This document shows positions 1-11,075 of a stretch of DNA of 64,000 bases, piece after piece. The stretch lies in NCBI RefSeq assembly GCF_030272615.1, contig NC_081409.1, forward strand, positions 210,870,257 through 210,934,256, written 5' to 3'. Positions within the stretch are counted from its first letter, which is position 1. Each line of letters begins with the position of its first letter. The position numbers and the translations under genes are program-made. Source of the stretch: Cryptomeria japonica (taxonomy: Eukaryota > Streptophyta > Pinopsida > Cupressales > Cupressaceae). The notes under the pieces are model-generated. The model saw nothing but the letters and a program-made list of their open reading frames with translations, had not been told where the DNA came from and did not search any database.

Positions 1-330
1 TTGGATTTTCTAAAACCTTAATTTGTTGTGTGGTCTCCAAAAGCCTTCTCAACATAGAAAACATTTAGTTTATGGCTATTTGCCTTAACCCACTATGATT
101 TTTCATTTCATTGTTTGCATTTTGCCATTTCTGTCTCAGTCATACAGTCATAAACAGCAGGGTCATAAGCATCTAAAGCAGTGTTATATGCTTCTAAAGC
201 AGTGCCATTCATTTTCAAGCATCTACACCAGTGTTATAAATCAATTTTTGATCATTTCTCATTTTCAAGCATCTACAGCAGTATCAATCTGTTACTTGTA
301 TTTGTTTTTCATTTATACATGTATTAATAT
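1..330. other. Unassigned sequence left of a solo LTR
   Basis: No gene recognised. The stretch contains a short degenerate repeat built on 'aagcatctanagcagtgtta' at about 165-290. It may be upstream intron of the S-acyltransferase gene or intergenic DNA; the window does not decide. Confidence 0.4.
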
Positions 331-589
331 GTAACTGTTGTAAGGTATTCACACATCGCCCCATTGCAAATGGGGACCCACACTTTTTTGCTTTCTAGGG
401 TTAGCTCTTTTAGTTTTTTTGTTGGTCGTTTAAGTGTCTTAGCCTTTGCATTGAAGGGATTGAGTTTCTCAAAGGTCATCAAGCCAGGTGGATCTCCTCA
501 AGGTGGAGTGAAGGAGGTCAGGTCAGTTGAGTGAATAGGGGTTATGTAGATCATTCCTAGGGTTTTTGTGTACTATCCGGTCACGCTTC

Positions 590-900
590 AAGTTGCTAAA
601 TCAAACCTTGGTTGAATGCATAGTGTCCTCCTAGGTCCCGTACCTTGCCAAGGGTCAAGAGTGAACTTTGTCTTTGAGTCCTGTCCTCTTGAAGGTCATA
701 GATTGAAAATTACATCATAGGCCCTGTCCTTCCAAAGGACATGAAGCGAAATTTTCAACTTGGCTTGTCCTTACCTTGGACATAGAGCGAAATTCACCTA
801 TCTTGTCCTTGTCCTTTGAAGGGACAGTGAGCGAGCTGCACTTTAGGTCCTGTCCCTAGCAAGGACAGTGAGCGAATTTGCAAATTCATGTACCTTGCAA
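590..900 (+). repeat. Degenerate palindromic minisatellite in LTR A1
   Basis: Five or six imperfect units of the type TGTCC-loop-GGACA followed by (G)AGCGAA, about 50-65 bp apart. Examples are near 735, 765, 810 and 850. Each unit contains a short inverted repeat (GTCC/GGAC). It is related to the larger array in copy A2. Confidence 0.65.
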
Positions 901-2105
901 GAGTTTTAGAACGAATTTTGTATTTCAAATTCCAAGAAGAGAAGTTCAAGGTAAGAAGTCGACTATCATAAAGAAGCTTTTTGTTATTTATTTTACCAAG
1001 TCGGCCTATTACTCCCAAGGCCATGTCTCTTACCCTAAATTGCATATAAAGAGAAGGTCAAATCAATCATTCCAAGCATCAATTCAAATATTTTTCTCTC
1101 CATCAGTGGCAGGTCAGCGAATTACTCCAGCAGGACAATGATTTTCATCAGCATATTTGCTAATTTCATCCAACATATAGGTGAAATTCATTATTGAGGA
1201 TGCAGGTTCGATGTCTTGAGAAGGCGAATTTATCATTCAAGTATTAAGGAAAAGTGAATTTGCTCAGCTAGGAGGCCTATCAACCAACAAATTCATCTTT
1301 AGACAGCCCAAATTTGCTCTAGGATATTCAAAGTACCCAATGAACTTACTAATTGCAATCATTCAAAATTAGAGATTGTGTCAAAATTAAGAGATTATAT
1401 AAGCTACATATCATATGAGTTTGATACTATACTTACTTTGTTTTGCAGATATAAAAGGGAAGATCATGCAACCACCATAAGGCAAGAGACACAAGCAAGG
1501 ATGGAGGGATGACTCAATCATGACAAACACTTCCTATCATCACTATGCAAGACCAAGGACAAGATACAAGGGGACTACTTCAAGAAGCGTCATCAGCATC
1601 AAGAACACCTCAAATGCATGAAGAAGACTCAAAGTACTACTAAGTTGAAAAACTTCAAGTGTTCAACAATTGCAAGCAATAGCTAGTTATCTTCAAGGTT
1701 TTCATTCTATCACATCTACATGGAGAGATCATAAGATGGTGAAGGAGAGATCGTGCAATCACTCCAAGAAACACAAGTAAGGATGGAAGAAAGACTTAAC
1801 TACATCAATACTTCCCATCACCACTACTTTGGGCAGGATAGATAATGTTGAGTATCAAGAGATATCTCTCAACATCCCTTCATGGTGATAAGTCAACTCT
1901 ACAAGTGCAAGTTGAAGTGACGTCCTAGTCATCATCCCAGTCACCACTCACCACCAATGAGGGAAGGTCTACATCAACATGTCTAGATACAATGTATTTG
2001 ATTCCTCCATGATGGCACAAACTCCGATGTACCAACCCCTGACATCTATTGGTCCACATTCGCTGAATGTAATTTTCTCATTGGCTAAGGAGAGTTTGTT
2101 GCAAC

Positions 2106-2123
2106 AAACCCTAATTAGGGTTT
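2106..2123. promoter_or_regulatory. Palindromic telo-box in U3 of LTR A1
   Basis: AAACCCTAATTAGGGTTT is a perfect 18-bp palindrome made of two facing plant telo-box motifs (AAACCCTAA). It lies 64 bp upstream of the TATA box and is conserved in the other two family-A LTRs. A regulatory role is inferred. Confidence 0.6.
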
Positions 2124-2187
2124 TCATTGTAAAATCCTAGCCATTGATCTCAAATTGATCTGAGCCGTTGAATTGTATTGAGAGCGC

Positions 2188-2194
2188 TATAAAA
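2188..2194 (+). promoter_or_regulatory. TATA box of LTR A1
   Basis: TATAAAA sits in the context GCGCTATAAAAGCTC. Both other family-A copies have a TATA box at the equivalent place, followed by the same 'cttcatttgtaaag' leader. The leader then holds short repeats of 'ttaatagcgaatag' (2218-2310). Confidence 0.7.
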
Positions 2195-3100
2195 GCTCAG
2201 ACTCTTCATTTGTAAAGGTTAATAGTTAATAGCGAATAGTTAATAATTGGAGAATAGTTAATAGCAAATAGCAGTAGTTAATAGTCAATAGATAGTCTAA
2301 AGAGAATAGAATAGAAGTTAAAGTAAAGTAGGAGGAGAAGGCATAAATTGTTGCCTAAGTTGTAAATGAACTCCATTTTCATTGAAGTTATGGTGAAGTG
2401 TGTTGTTTCATTACAATGTGCATGGTATCTTGTTGGATCTTCACATTAGATAATAAATAAATTAGATTGAATGGAAGAAGTTGTTGAATGTATTCATGTG
2501 GAATCCGCTTAGTCCATACCACTAGCCTCTTGCTGATTGTGAGCGTGCCTTGTGTGGTCAACTGGAATAACATGAGCTTAACCTCGAATCATCCTATACT
2601 CATTGTTTATGCATTAACTTGAATGGTGATCAATGTTTGGCGGTAATGGTTCGAACATCTTTGAAACATCCTTAGAAGATTGCACTGAGCTTGTGTCAAA
2701 TTGTTGTATTTGATGGTGAGACCTTACCCAGTAAGATTCCATAAAGTCATTCATTCATCTTCTTACATTCTAGATCCTAGCATAGACTCTCTCAAACCCT
2801 ACCTCATTTACTCTTTTTATCTTCCAATTGAGTAGATAGGATCTAAGTTCCAGCAAATCAAACATTCAAATCAAACATTCAGGCATTTGAATGTAAGTCC
2901 CCTTGTGATTCCAGCATAATCATATCAACCAACAAAGCTTATCCACACGTAGTGACCCTACATTCATGAACCTTGGAGTCGTCTCAAATGATCCTTAAGC
3001 TAATCTTCAGCATCCGAGAGATTTTGTTCAAGAGAGGATAAGATACTTATGGTATTTTATTCTGTGTTCGCATGTGTGTAAAAAACACATCAACAGTAAC

Positions 3101-5870
3101 TATCCCTATTCTGTCCCCGAAATTTTGGAAATTTTTTTCCGGCTGTGGAAACACATCCTGCTGTCCCCTTACCATCCCCAATGTATTGGATTTTTTTTGT
3201 TGTTCCCAGAAATCCAGAGAAACACTGGTTCTTTCAATTGTAGTCAGACATAAGGGCACCCTTGAAAAACAAAATTTGAAGTTCCAAATAGATATCAAAT
3301 CCAGAGCCCAAAGTTTATTTGAGATTTGAAAAATATAATGTGCCCAACTTCCTAGTTTCATTGTTTAAGTCAAACATAGAAGTTCCCATGGGAGTATTCC
3401 ACAACGAATAGAGAAAGAAAGAGCAAGAGTTATGTTAATGTCCATGAATGACCAAGAATAGGTGAATGGGACTGGAACATAAAACTGTTATAATAGTGAA
3501 ATGCCATATCGAACAGGGTCCAAGATCAAAAGCAAACAAATTAAATTAAAGAGAAGCAAGAAATAATGAAATAGACAATTGAATGGTAACCACAAAATGA
3601 GTAAAGTACAAATTGTTTTTTCAGGGGAGGACCCCTCAATGAAGTGAGGATTGATGAAGACCATAGTTGGCAACCAAGGTTGGAAGCAAACACCATTAGA
3701 TGTTTGTACCTTGGCATGCATTGGAAGACCTAACAAGATTATCATTTCACTATGGGAGTACTAGTTCTGATTTTGAAATTGCTAGTCGTGGAGCATTCAG
3801 GCCTAAATGGGCCACATTGGACAATCCTACGAGGCAATCAATACCATGTAGAACCTCTCCTAACACCCAAGGTCAACAAATTAATTGTGGCACAGTAGAA
3901 ATTGGTGATGTGAGCTTACTGTTGAGACATGCACTGTGAGTGAGGACTGAGGAGGGCTAGAGGGCCCCTGACTTCTAGAGGAGGTAGAACCATGATTCTG
4001 AGAATGAAAGCTGAAGTGTTGGGGAGCCCTAATAGTAGTTGTAGATTGCAAAGACGAACATTGTCTGACTGATTTGACCTCCTCCATGTGTGAATCAGTA
4101 GTGCCCAAAGGGTGCTTAATGCCTCCAACATCTATGATGGACTGAAAGAAGGATGTAATCAATGTAGTAGCTCTGGGGACCTTACGAAGGTGCTATGTCT
4201 CAAAAAGGCAACCTCACAAACAAAAAGGGCCAAGCATGTGCGATCAAGGTTGCAAAAGAAGGTAGATAGAGAGCCACCTGAGCCTCTATGCAAGCAAAGA
4301 GATGTGTGATGAGCCAACAGAAAGAAACTTGATGAGGCTTACATGGTGTCAAACAGAGAGATATGTGATGAGTCAGTAGAGCTGAAATGCCCTAGTCATA
4401 CAACTCCAAATAGACAACTTTCAAGACAACTTTTCTGAGCCACTGGTGGTCAAAGAGGAGAAAAAGTGTTAAAGCAAACAGAGAGATATGTTATGAGTCA
4501 ATAAAGCTGAAATGTTCCTGTAGTCCACCTCCAAATAGACACCTTTTCAAGAAATTTTTTCTGAGCCACTGATACTGGAACGAGAAGAATTGTTTTTAAA
4601 CCATTTGAATAGATCAAACCAACAAGTCCTGAATCCCCGTCAAAGTCATAACAATTTGAGGGTTTCAGTGTGATTGCAACTTGAGAATGATTTTTCCAAT
4701 GTGTTGAGTCTTTGCATCCTCTTGTGGATATAAGTTTGAGTCTCAAAAAGATATAAACAGTAAGAATTTATTCATTGTCCAAGCTGATCACATGTCACTA
4801 TTTTTAAACGAGTTTAGATCCATGAAGGCATGTGGCAAGGATATTCTCTGTTATTCTGTCCTATATTAGCTGTTTTATCTGCCACTTTATTGTTCCTTTT
4901 ACAAGCCTAAAGGAACCTAGTGGTCCCATGGAAGGGGGTTCCCAAAAACAATTGAATGGATGCCACTGAGAAGATGGACAATGTTTTTGTGGGAGACCAT
5001 ATTTTCAGTTTCAACCACAACATTGTAGGAATGAGGAATCTGTTTCTAAAACTGCAGCTAAAATTTAATAAAAAGTCCTATAACAAACTGTTGCTTCCAT
5101 GTGGCATTAAATTCTCTCAAAATATCTGTAGTGGGTGTGGGAAAGTTTGAGCCCTTGTATTCTCATCCCAACTTAAACCTCCTGTGGAAAAATACATTCC
5201 TGTAAAAGATTCCGTTTCTTTCTTTATCTGGTGAAGAAAATTTTCACAGGATTTTTTGAAATCAGGAGCCACACCCCCATCCATGTGACCCTGCCCTAAT
5301 TTTACCATATCAAACTGACTTAGAATACCCTAAAATTTTAGATGATTACAAGCAAGTCCTATCAGTTACATTCTACCCTTTTAAATAGATTAATTATCAA
5401 ACGTTTAATCCCCAAGTTGCGGGTTCTAGTACAGGGTCGGGGTATTGGTATGCTAGTACAGCAATTTTTTCTCTTGGGTATGGGACAGTAGGGTGCAGCT
5501 GTATATACTATATATACACAAACACGCACACATAATTTTTAAATTATAGAATATAAAAACAGTGATACTCATATTTGCCACAAAAATATTTAAATACCTC
5601 ATAATCTGCAAAAAGAATGACTCATAATTCAGTGACCTGTCAAATGTCAATACACAGTGAAAATTACAATCAATATTGAAGAATCTTCATATTGCTCTTC
5701 ATTCAGAACATCAGAGTTTCTTATATGATGGGATCCCAATTACAATCAAGTTTCTTATGTGACAAGAGATCATAAGTCAGCACACTCAATAGTTAGATCC
5801 AAATTCCTTGTAATCCCCTTATTGTAATCAAGTCTTATTTAATTAGAGATCCCAATAATTAGTGAGGGTT
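3101..5870. other. No gene recognised; one direct duplication
   Basis: Open frames here are short and give no family I recognise. The only structure seen is a direct duplication of about 95 bp, offset by 125 bp (4350-4444 and 4475-4571; core 'aaacagagagatatg'). It is probably decayed transposon DNA. Confidence 0.4.
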
Positions 5871-5873
5871 TAG

Positions 5874-6350
5874 GAGAGGAGACCCCAATGGGATTGAGGG
5901 GCAGCACCCCTCACAGGAGTTTGGGGGCAATGCCCTTAGTGGGGTTGAGGGACAGGGCCCTTTGTGTGGGTTTGGGAGCACCACCCCTAGTTGGTCAAGG
6001 GGTAGTGCCCCTCATGGGGTCTAGGGGCAACAACTCAAACGCATTACCTATTGTGATATAGCGTAGAGTTAAGGGATGGAGCTCTCGCAATCAAGTCCAA
6101 ATTAAGGCCTTTGAAACCACACAAACCTTCATGGAACGTGTGATTTTCACAATTTTACCACTTGACAGTGAAAGGATTTGACTCCTATTCTGTTTACAAA
6201 AATGTTTAGCTTTTTTGCTTTGGGTGGTTCTTGGGTTCCCCATGGTTTTTCCTGGGAGTGGCTCAGGTTTTCCTAGGGCCCCACTTGGGCACATTGGGTT
6301 CCCAAGTGGGCACATTGGGCACATTGGGTTCCCAAGTGGGACTCTGGGCA
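5874..6350. repeat. GC-rich imperfect short tandem repeats
   Basis: From 5874 to 6035 there are about five units of roughly 35-40 bp, 'ggggttgaggggcagngccc' with variants. From 6262 to 6350, units of about 20 bp ('ttgggttcccaagtgggcac') repeat three to four times. Both are GC-rich islands in AT-rich surroundings. The open frames across them are artefacts of the repeat. Confidence 0.6.
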
Positions 6351-6469
6351 AACCCAAGTTGCTCCTATTATGAGACCAAAACCAGGGACCAGATTTGTAT
6401 GGGATCGGGACCTAGGGTTGTACCTAGTAACATAGTTTAATCCCTTTTGATCTATAGATATTTCCATCT

Positions 6470-6817
6470 TTATTCTTGTACAATTCTTAGACCATTTAGT
6501 AATGCTAGGCATTCAACCATCTTACTGGTAGTATGGTCTACATTGATAGCATAAACTAATGTAGGAGTATCTTTGTATTCTCTAGATATCCGACTTCTGG
6601 CAGAATCTCTATGATATCCTCTAGATATCCCATTGAAGTTTAGAATTAATGTTCTCACTGGAGGAGCCTTCCATCTAACTATAGGTATTTGCCTTGTATT
6701 TATACAAGTTACAACCTTAATTGTGTGGCGGGAGAGAATAATCATTGTGTGCTTGTTCAGCAGTTCCATTTGTTCTATTAGTATGAGTTTTATTTTTGGG
6801 ATCCAAGCATTTATCAT
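6470..6817 (-). pseudogene. LINE-type RNase H fragment
   Basis: The minus-strand translation contains 'LNFNGISRGYHRDS' and then 'VDHTTSKMVECLALLNGLRI'. This matches the plant non-LTR retrotransposon RNase H layout: strand 1 with an FDGSSRGN-like motif, then the N-x-A-E helix 'NGL'. The first catalytic Asp (FDG) reads as Asn here and the remaining catalytic part is missing, so it is inactive. It lies downstream, in the same orientation, of a zf-RVT remnant (7660-7962), as expected for the 3' end of one LINE. A tandem-repeat block lies between the two. Confidence 0.65.
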
Positions 6818-6835
6818 TTTTGATATTTATAAACT

Positions 6836-7640
6836 TGATAAATAGGAGGTATTTTCCTTAGGTGTGTAAAATATAATATTAATATCAATATTCAATTGCA
6901 TAGTTTTTGAGTCAAATTCATACACACCCATCTCTCATGAGAATGAATGGTCCACTTAACATTCATTGCATTTAGGTGATGCTTATAGGGGTAAAGCATT
7001 GGGATTTCTCGAGAGGTTGCCTATCCCATTACTACTTCAACTCAAGCGCATAGGCATAGAGTTTCCCCCTAGATCACACCCATTTAACTTGCTACGTCAT
7101 TTGCAAAATCTTTTGCAAGTTTTGTGCCTTATGAACCATTCATTATAGAGTCCTTTTAGCTCATCAATTGATAAGTAGAAGGTATTTTCCATAGTGTGTC
7201 AAATATGATATAAATATTATTATATTAAGATTCAACTATGTAGTTTCTGATTCAAACTCATTGATCCATATTTCATGAGTAATAGTTTGCACAAACCCAT
7301 CTTGCATGAGAATGAATGGTCTACTTAGCACTCATTGCATCAAGGTGATCGCCACAGGGGTGAAGCATTGGGACTTCCTTAAGGGCAGTCACCCATGCCA
7401 CCACTACTCTGACTCAAACACGCTTAACCATGGAGTTTCCCCCAAGATCAAGCCCACTTAGCTTGTTACCCCATTAAGTGTTCTGCCTTATGAACCATTC
7501 ATCATAGAGCCCATTTAGTTGTAAATTGATAAGTAGGAGTATTTTCCATAGTGTATCAAATATGATATTAATATTAGAATTCCATCTCATAGCTTTTGAG
7601 TCAAACTCATTGACCCATATTTTTTAAGTAGCAGTTCACA
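6836..7640. repeat. Tandem repeat, about 330-360-bp unit, 2.3 copies
   Basis: Units begin near 6836, 7168 and 7527 with 'gataantaggaggtatttt', followed by 'aaatatgatattaatatta'. They continue to 'catgagaatgaatggtc' and 'tatgaaccattcat'. The third copy is partial. Adjacent copies look clearly divergent by eye. The array interrupts a minus-strand LINE remnant. Confidence 0.8.
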
Positions 7641-7659
7641 CAAATCCATCTCTTCTGAG

Positions 7660-7962
7660 AAAATCTACATACAAATTCTCTTTGGCTGACTAGCTTTATC
7701 TTTAAAAATTCTAGAGTTACTTTCAATCCAAATTTTCTAGGCAACCTATGTAGGAGCAGTATTCTAGAGGATTCTGTAGTCTTATTAAAACATTTTCTTT
7801 TGTCAGGAAATCAATTATTTTCCGAGTCTTTAAACCGACCCAGCTGAGCTTCCATTTTATATAATAGTACCTGTAGATCTCCCTTGCACCAGAGTGACGA
7901 AAGAGGAGATGATCAATAAAGTCTTTGTTATTGCAAGAAAACATGGCACCTGTAAAGGCCAT
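7660..7962 (-). pseudogene. LINE zf-RVT region remnant
   Basis: The minus strand reads 'NNKDFIDHLLFRHSGAREIY' and then 'WKLSW'. After a frameshift it continues as 'IWIESNSRIFKDKA'. This matches the zinc-binding region downstream of reverse transcriptase in plant LINEs (HLLF-C-A-x-IW ... WLERNxRIF). One expected Cys reads as His, and the frame is broken. It pairs with the RNase H fragment at 6470-6817. Confidence 0.65.
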
Positions 7963-9190
7963 GAAAACCCTGTTTAATTAGATTGTGACAGGTCACTATC
8001 TTCTGTATAGTGGCTAATCAGATGAATGGATTGGTCTTGAGGAACTCAAATGCTCTCTTTTATCCAGCTTTCGTAAAGGGAAAAGTATGATTGGGTTCCA
8101 AGCTCCAGCAAGTTGAAAGTGGTCAATTTATAAGCTGCTGTAACAATGACTTCCACAGATTTCTCTTCTTGCTTCAGACTGTCTTCACTAGATACCCTTT
8201 AAGGTTTGCATCTGCCTTGTGGACTTTGGGCAGAAGTCATCAGGCGAGCGAAGTAGTCTGTTAAGTTTTTCTAACATTATTCTCAATCACATAATTGCTT
8301 GGCTGATGTCCCCAATCCCTTATTTTGTAATACAAACTGTGGGAAATCAAAGGTGTGGGAAGGATCCAATCATCCCCCTAGAATTGACATCTTTTTCACC
8401 ATTTCTGATTTCCTATATAAGTTACTGTTCTTATCAGTCAATTGGAGGAGCTAGTAAAAGTACAGAAAGCAGTTCTCTGTGGGGGAGCATCTGTACTAAT
8501 TAATCTCTCCGTAGTAAATTGTTGCTATTGTATACGTTATTTTATACTTACACTTCCATTTATATTCAATAATAAATGACCTACTTATTCTAATTTTATA
8601 GTTCCTAAGGCATTGAGCTTTGATTGTATGTATCCTCATATTCTCTTGGGGAGTTATAATAAAACAAGCACTTGCAAATTTCATTTTAATGGAAATATTT
8701 TTTTCCCTAGAGCTCAACATATGGGCAGCTGTGAGTAAAGTTTGTAGTCAAGCAATTCTCTTGTCTGTTTTTCTGTTTTGTATCATTTCAATTTCTTAAT
8801 CTTCTAGTTGATGTTGTAACTTCTTTCGTTTGCCAGTCTTGTTTGTTCCTGTTATAATGATGTAGATCATTTCCAATAAGTAATGATGGAAACCCCAAAA
8901 GTTGCAATTTAAGGCTTTGTAAATGCAGTTTGTTGCTGCTTTTGGTTGCAATCTTTATTTCTTCTATCCTGTTTAAAATCTTCAAAAACTGTGTTTAGAT
9001 TTTCTATCAAATGTTGGACATTTTCCATTCAATGTTTAATTTATTATGATGTTATTTAATAGTCAATTTAAGTGACATACTTTTTCTTTTAGATTTCTTC
9101 ATGTTTGCAATAAATTGAGGTTTTAAATCTTATCACTTTGTATATGTAATGACTTTTATCATATATGATATTTTGAATTTTTCCAAGCAG
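7963..9190. other. Putative upstream intron of the S-acyltransferase gene
   Basis: AT-rich and T-rich sequence ends in an acceptor (ttccaagcag) at 9190. I looked here and upstream for the expected N-terminal S-acyltransferase exon and did not find it, so this intron probably reaches beyond the window start. Confidence 0.55.
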
Positions 9191-9496
9191 GTGCTTCTGT
9201 TGCTCTTGCTTACCTCTGCCAGGGACCCTGGTATTGTTCCACGTGCTTTACATCCTCCAGAGCCAGATGAATTTTTTGAGTCTGAAAGTTTTGCTGAACA
9301 CTCTACTGGACAGACCCCACGGTTATCATTTCCACGTACCAAGGATTTAATGATAAATGGAGTGTTAGTAAAAGTTAAATATTGCGAAACTTGCATGGTA
9401 TATCGTCCTCCACGCTGCTCCCATTGCTCCATATGTGATAATTGCGTGGAAAGATTTGACCATCATTGCCCTTGGGTTGGACAATGCATTGGACAG
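9191..9496 (+). CDS. DHHC protein S-acyltransferase, exon with catalytic DHHC-CRD
   Basis: This exon of a plant palmitoyltransferase gene holds the catalytic domain. The enzyme moves palmitate from palmitoyl-CoA to cysteines of target proteins at endomembranes or the plasma membrane, first loading its own DHHC cysteine. The 102 codons contain the end of transmembrane helix 2 (VLLLLLL), the DPG motif (TSARDPG), 'HPPEPDE', and the complete zinc-binding Cys-rich domain: C-x2-C, 'RPPRCSHC', then '[12 protein letters not shown]'. All Cys/His positions that I can check are intact. The acceptor is cag|GTG at 9190; the donor is CAG|gtaatt at 9497; phase is 0 on both sides. Known proteins of this plant clade are about 400-450 residues. 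The three exons seen give 360, so roughly 60-80 N-terminal residues (helix 1 and most of helix 2) are missing upstream. Confidence 0.95.
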
Positions 9497-10841
9497 GTAA
9501 TTTTACTCATTATCAGATTTTCATCTACAATGATTCTAGCAGTCAATTTTTTGGGTATATTGCATTCTCTCCTGGAAAATAAATGATAAAGCACTCGGAT
9601 TCAAAGAATATTCTGTGTGTTAGCTGCTCAATTAGCTGACATTCATAAAAGATTGGTTTCTCAATTATGTTATCATACCTTATCTTACTGAAGCTGTGCA
9701 CACACGATTGTTGTTTCCATGCAAAGAGTGCTTCTCAGGAGCTATTATAGGATGGCCTTTTATACACATCTCAAACATAACAGATGAACATGCTCAATAG
9801 CTGCAAGACCTGTGATTCAAAAACATGTGGACCAGAAGCATTTAGTTATATAGTATTACTTTTTATAGTAACTCTGCTCTTAGTTAAACTAGCTGTGAAC
9901 TCATGTAACCAAAAGTTGTAAAGTGTAGAATTTTACACTCCTAAAACATGATGTATTAATGGATATTGTATTCAAGTTTTCTTCCTTTGTGTTGAACTTA
10001 CTGTGCATGATTGTTCTTCTTTGTAGACTGGTCACATGTATTTCAGTGGTACTCAGAACAAATTTTTGTACATTATGGATAGGAAGCCTGCTCAGTAACG
10101 GTCCATAAAAATCTTAAAATTTGGTTTAGAAGACTATGATAGCTTATGAATATTTCAGTCGTAGCATCAGGTTAATCCCTATTTTTAGTAGCTTGCTCAT
10201 GTACAAATGTAAAGGGAGCAAGCAATTAACAATTGAGCCAAAATAATAGAACATGACGCTTAATTAGCTAAAGTAGCAATCAAAATTTTCACTTCCTTTA
10301 ATGAGTTCTTTGTAGTGTTATGTGCAGAGTTGTTCGTTTCATGCATATTGGCTATATATGCTGAAACAATTTTATTTCTGGCAGAGATATAAAATGATTC
10401 AGTGACCAAATTTTGGCATGTGCTTGCATGTGTAGATTGTAAAGAATTAATTGCTACATGTATATGCATGTAGACATTTTGTTTATTCAGGAAAAGCTAT
10501 ATGAAATTAAAGGGTATAGTATCTGTTGGAAGAACTATGGTAGTTATTGAAATTGTTAAAGGTGACGCTGGTATTGGAGTGGTTTTTTTCTAGGTTTTGT
10601 GAAGTTTTCCACTCCTTAAAATTAGCTAGTGGATGTTTTGTGAGATGCTGTTTTACCTATATTATACTCAATGTGAATGATATAGATTTCATTAAATATA
10701 TGGGTTACAAGGCTTCTAATTTAAAATTACGCCTGATTTCAGATAAAAAACATTATCTCCATCTAAGTTTGTTCTATTTTACTACCAACATCTAGATATT
10801 GCCAATCATCTGAAATTGATATCTTTTATTATTTCTGCCAG
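9497..10841 (+). other. Intron of the S-acyltransferase gene (1,345 bp)
   Basis: A GT-AG intron, phase 0, with a T-rich 3' end ('atttctgccag'). It is AT-rich and I see no transposon remnant in it. Splicing joins 'CIGQ' to 'RNYLFFF', which is the order expected for the family. Confidence 0.9.
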
Positions 10842-11075
10842 AGAAATTATCTCTTCTTCTTCATGTTTGTTGCTTCAACAACTCTTCTCTGCATATATGC
10901 ATTTGCAATATCAGCCCTGTATATCAAGTTTCTTATGGATGGTGGTGCGCGTAGTGTTTGGGAGGCAATGAGACGATCTCCAGCATCTGTGATACTTATG
11001 ATTTACACATTTATTTCAGTTTGGTTTGTTGGCGGTCTCACTATATTTCATTTGTACCTTATAAGCAGCAATCAG
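10842..11075 (+). CDS. DHHC protein S-acyltransferase, exon with helices 3 and 4
   Basis: 78 codons, phase 0 at both ends. The exon starts 'RNYLFFFMFVASTTLLCIY', continuing directly from the DHHC domain. It supplies transmembrane helix 3 (about residues 5-27) and helix 4 (SVILMIYTFISVWFVGG), ending 'TIFHLYLISSNQ'. The loop between them, 'GARSVWEAMRRSPAS', is the usual luminal or extracellular connection. The donor is CAG|gtgagt at 11076. The next coding piece that fits (TTYENFRYR) is almost 31 kb downstream. Confidence 0.95.

Larger units (their letters stand above)
336..3095 (+). mobile_element. Solo LTR, family A copy 1 (2.76 kb)
   Basis: The element begins TGTTGTAAGG and ends ACACATCAACA. 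It is flanked by a perfect 5-bp target duplication, GTAAC at 331-335 and 3096-3100. Its first 60 bases (CACACATCGCCCCATTGCAA core) recur at 16193 on the minus strand and at 26247 on the plus strand. Its last 200 bases (CAAGAGAGGATAAGATAC and neighbours) recur at the other ends of those two copies. No PBS, gag or pol adjoins either end, so this is a solo LTR left by LTR-LTR recombination. It is 1.6 kb shorter than the other two copies, mainly in the 5' half. A TATA box and an 18-bp palindrome mark U3. Confidence 0.92.

Noticed and set aside
6091-6512. Overlapping frames with repeated LGNPMCP / GTLGSQVG
   Set aside because: They arise from the 20-bp GC-rich tandem repeat at 6262-6350.
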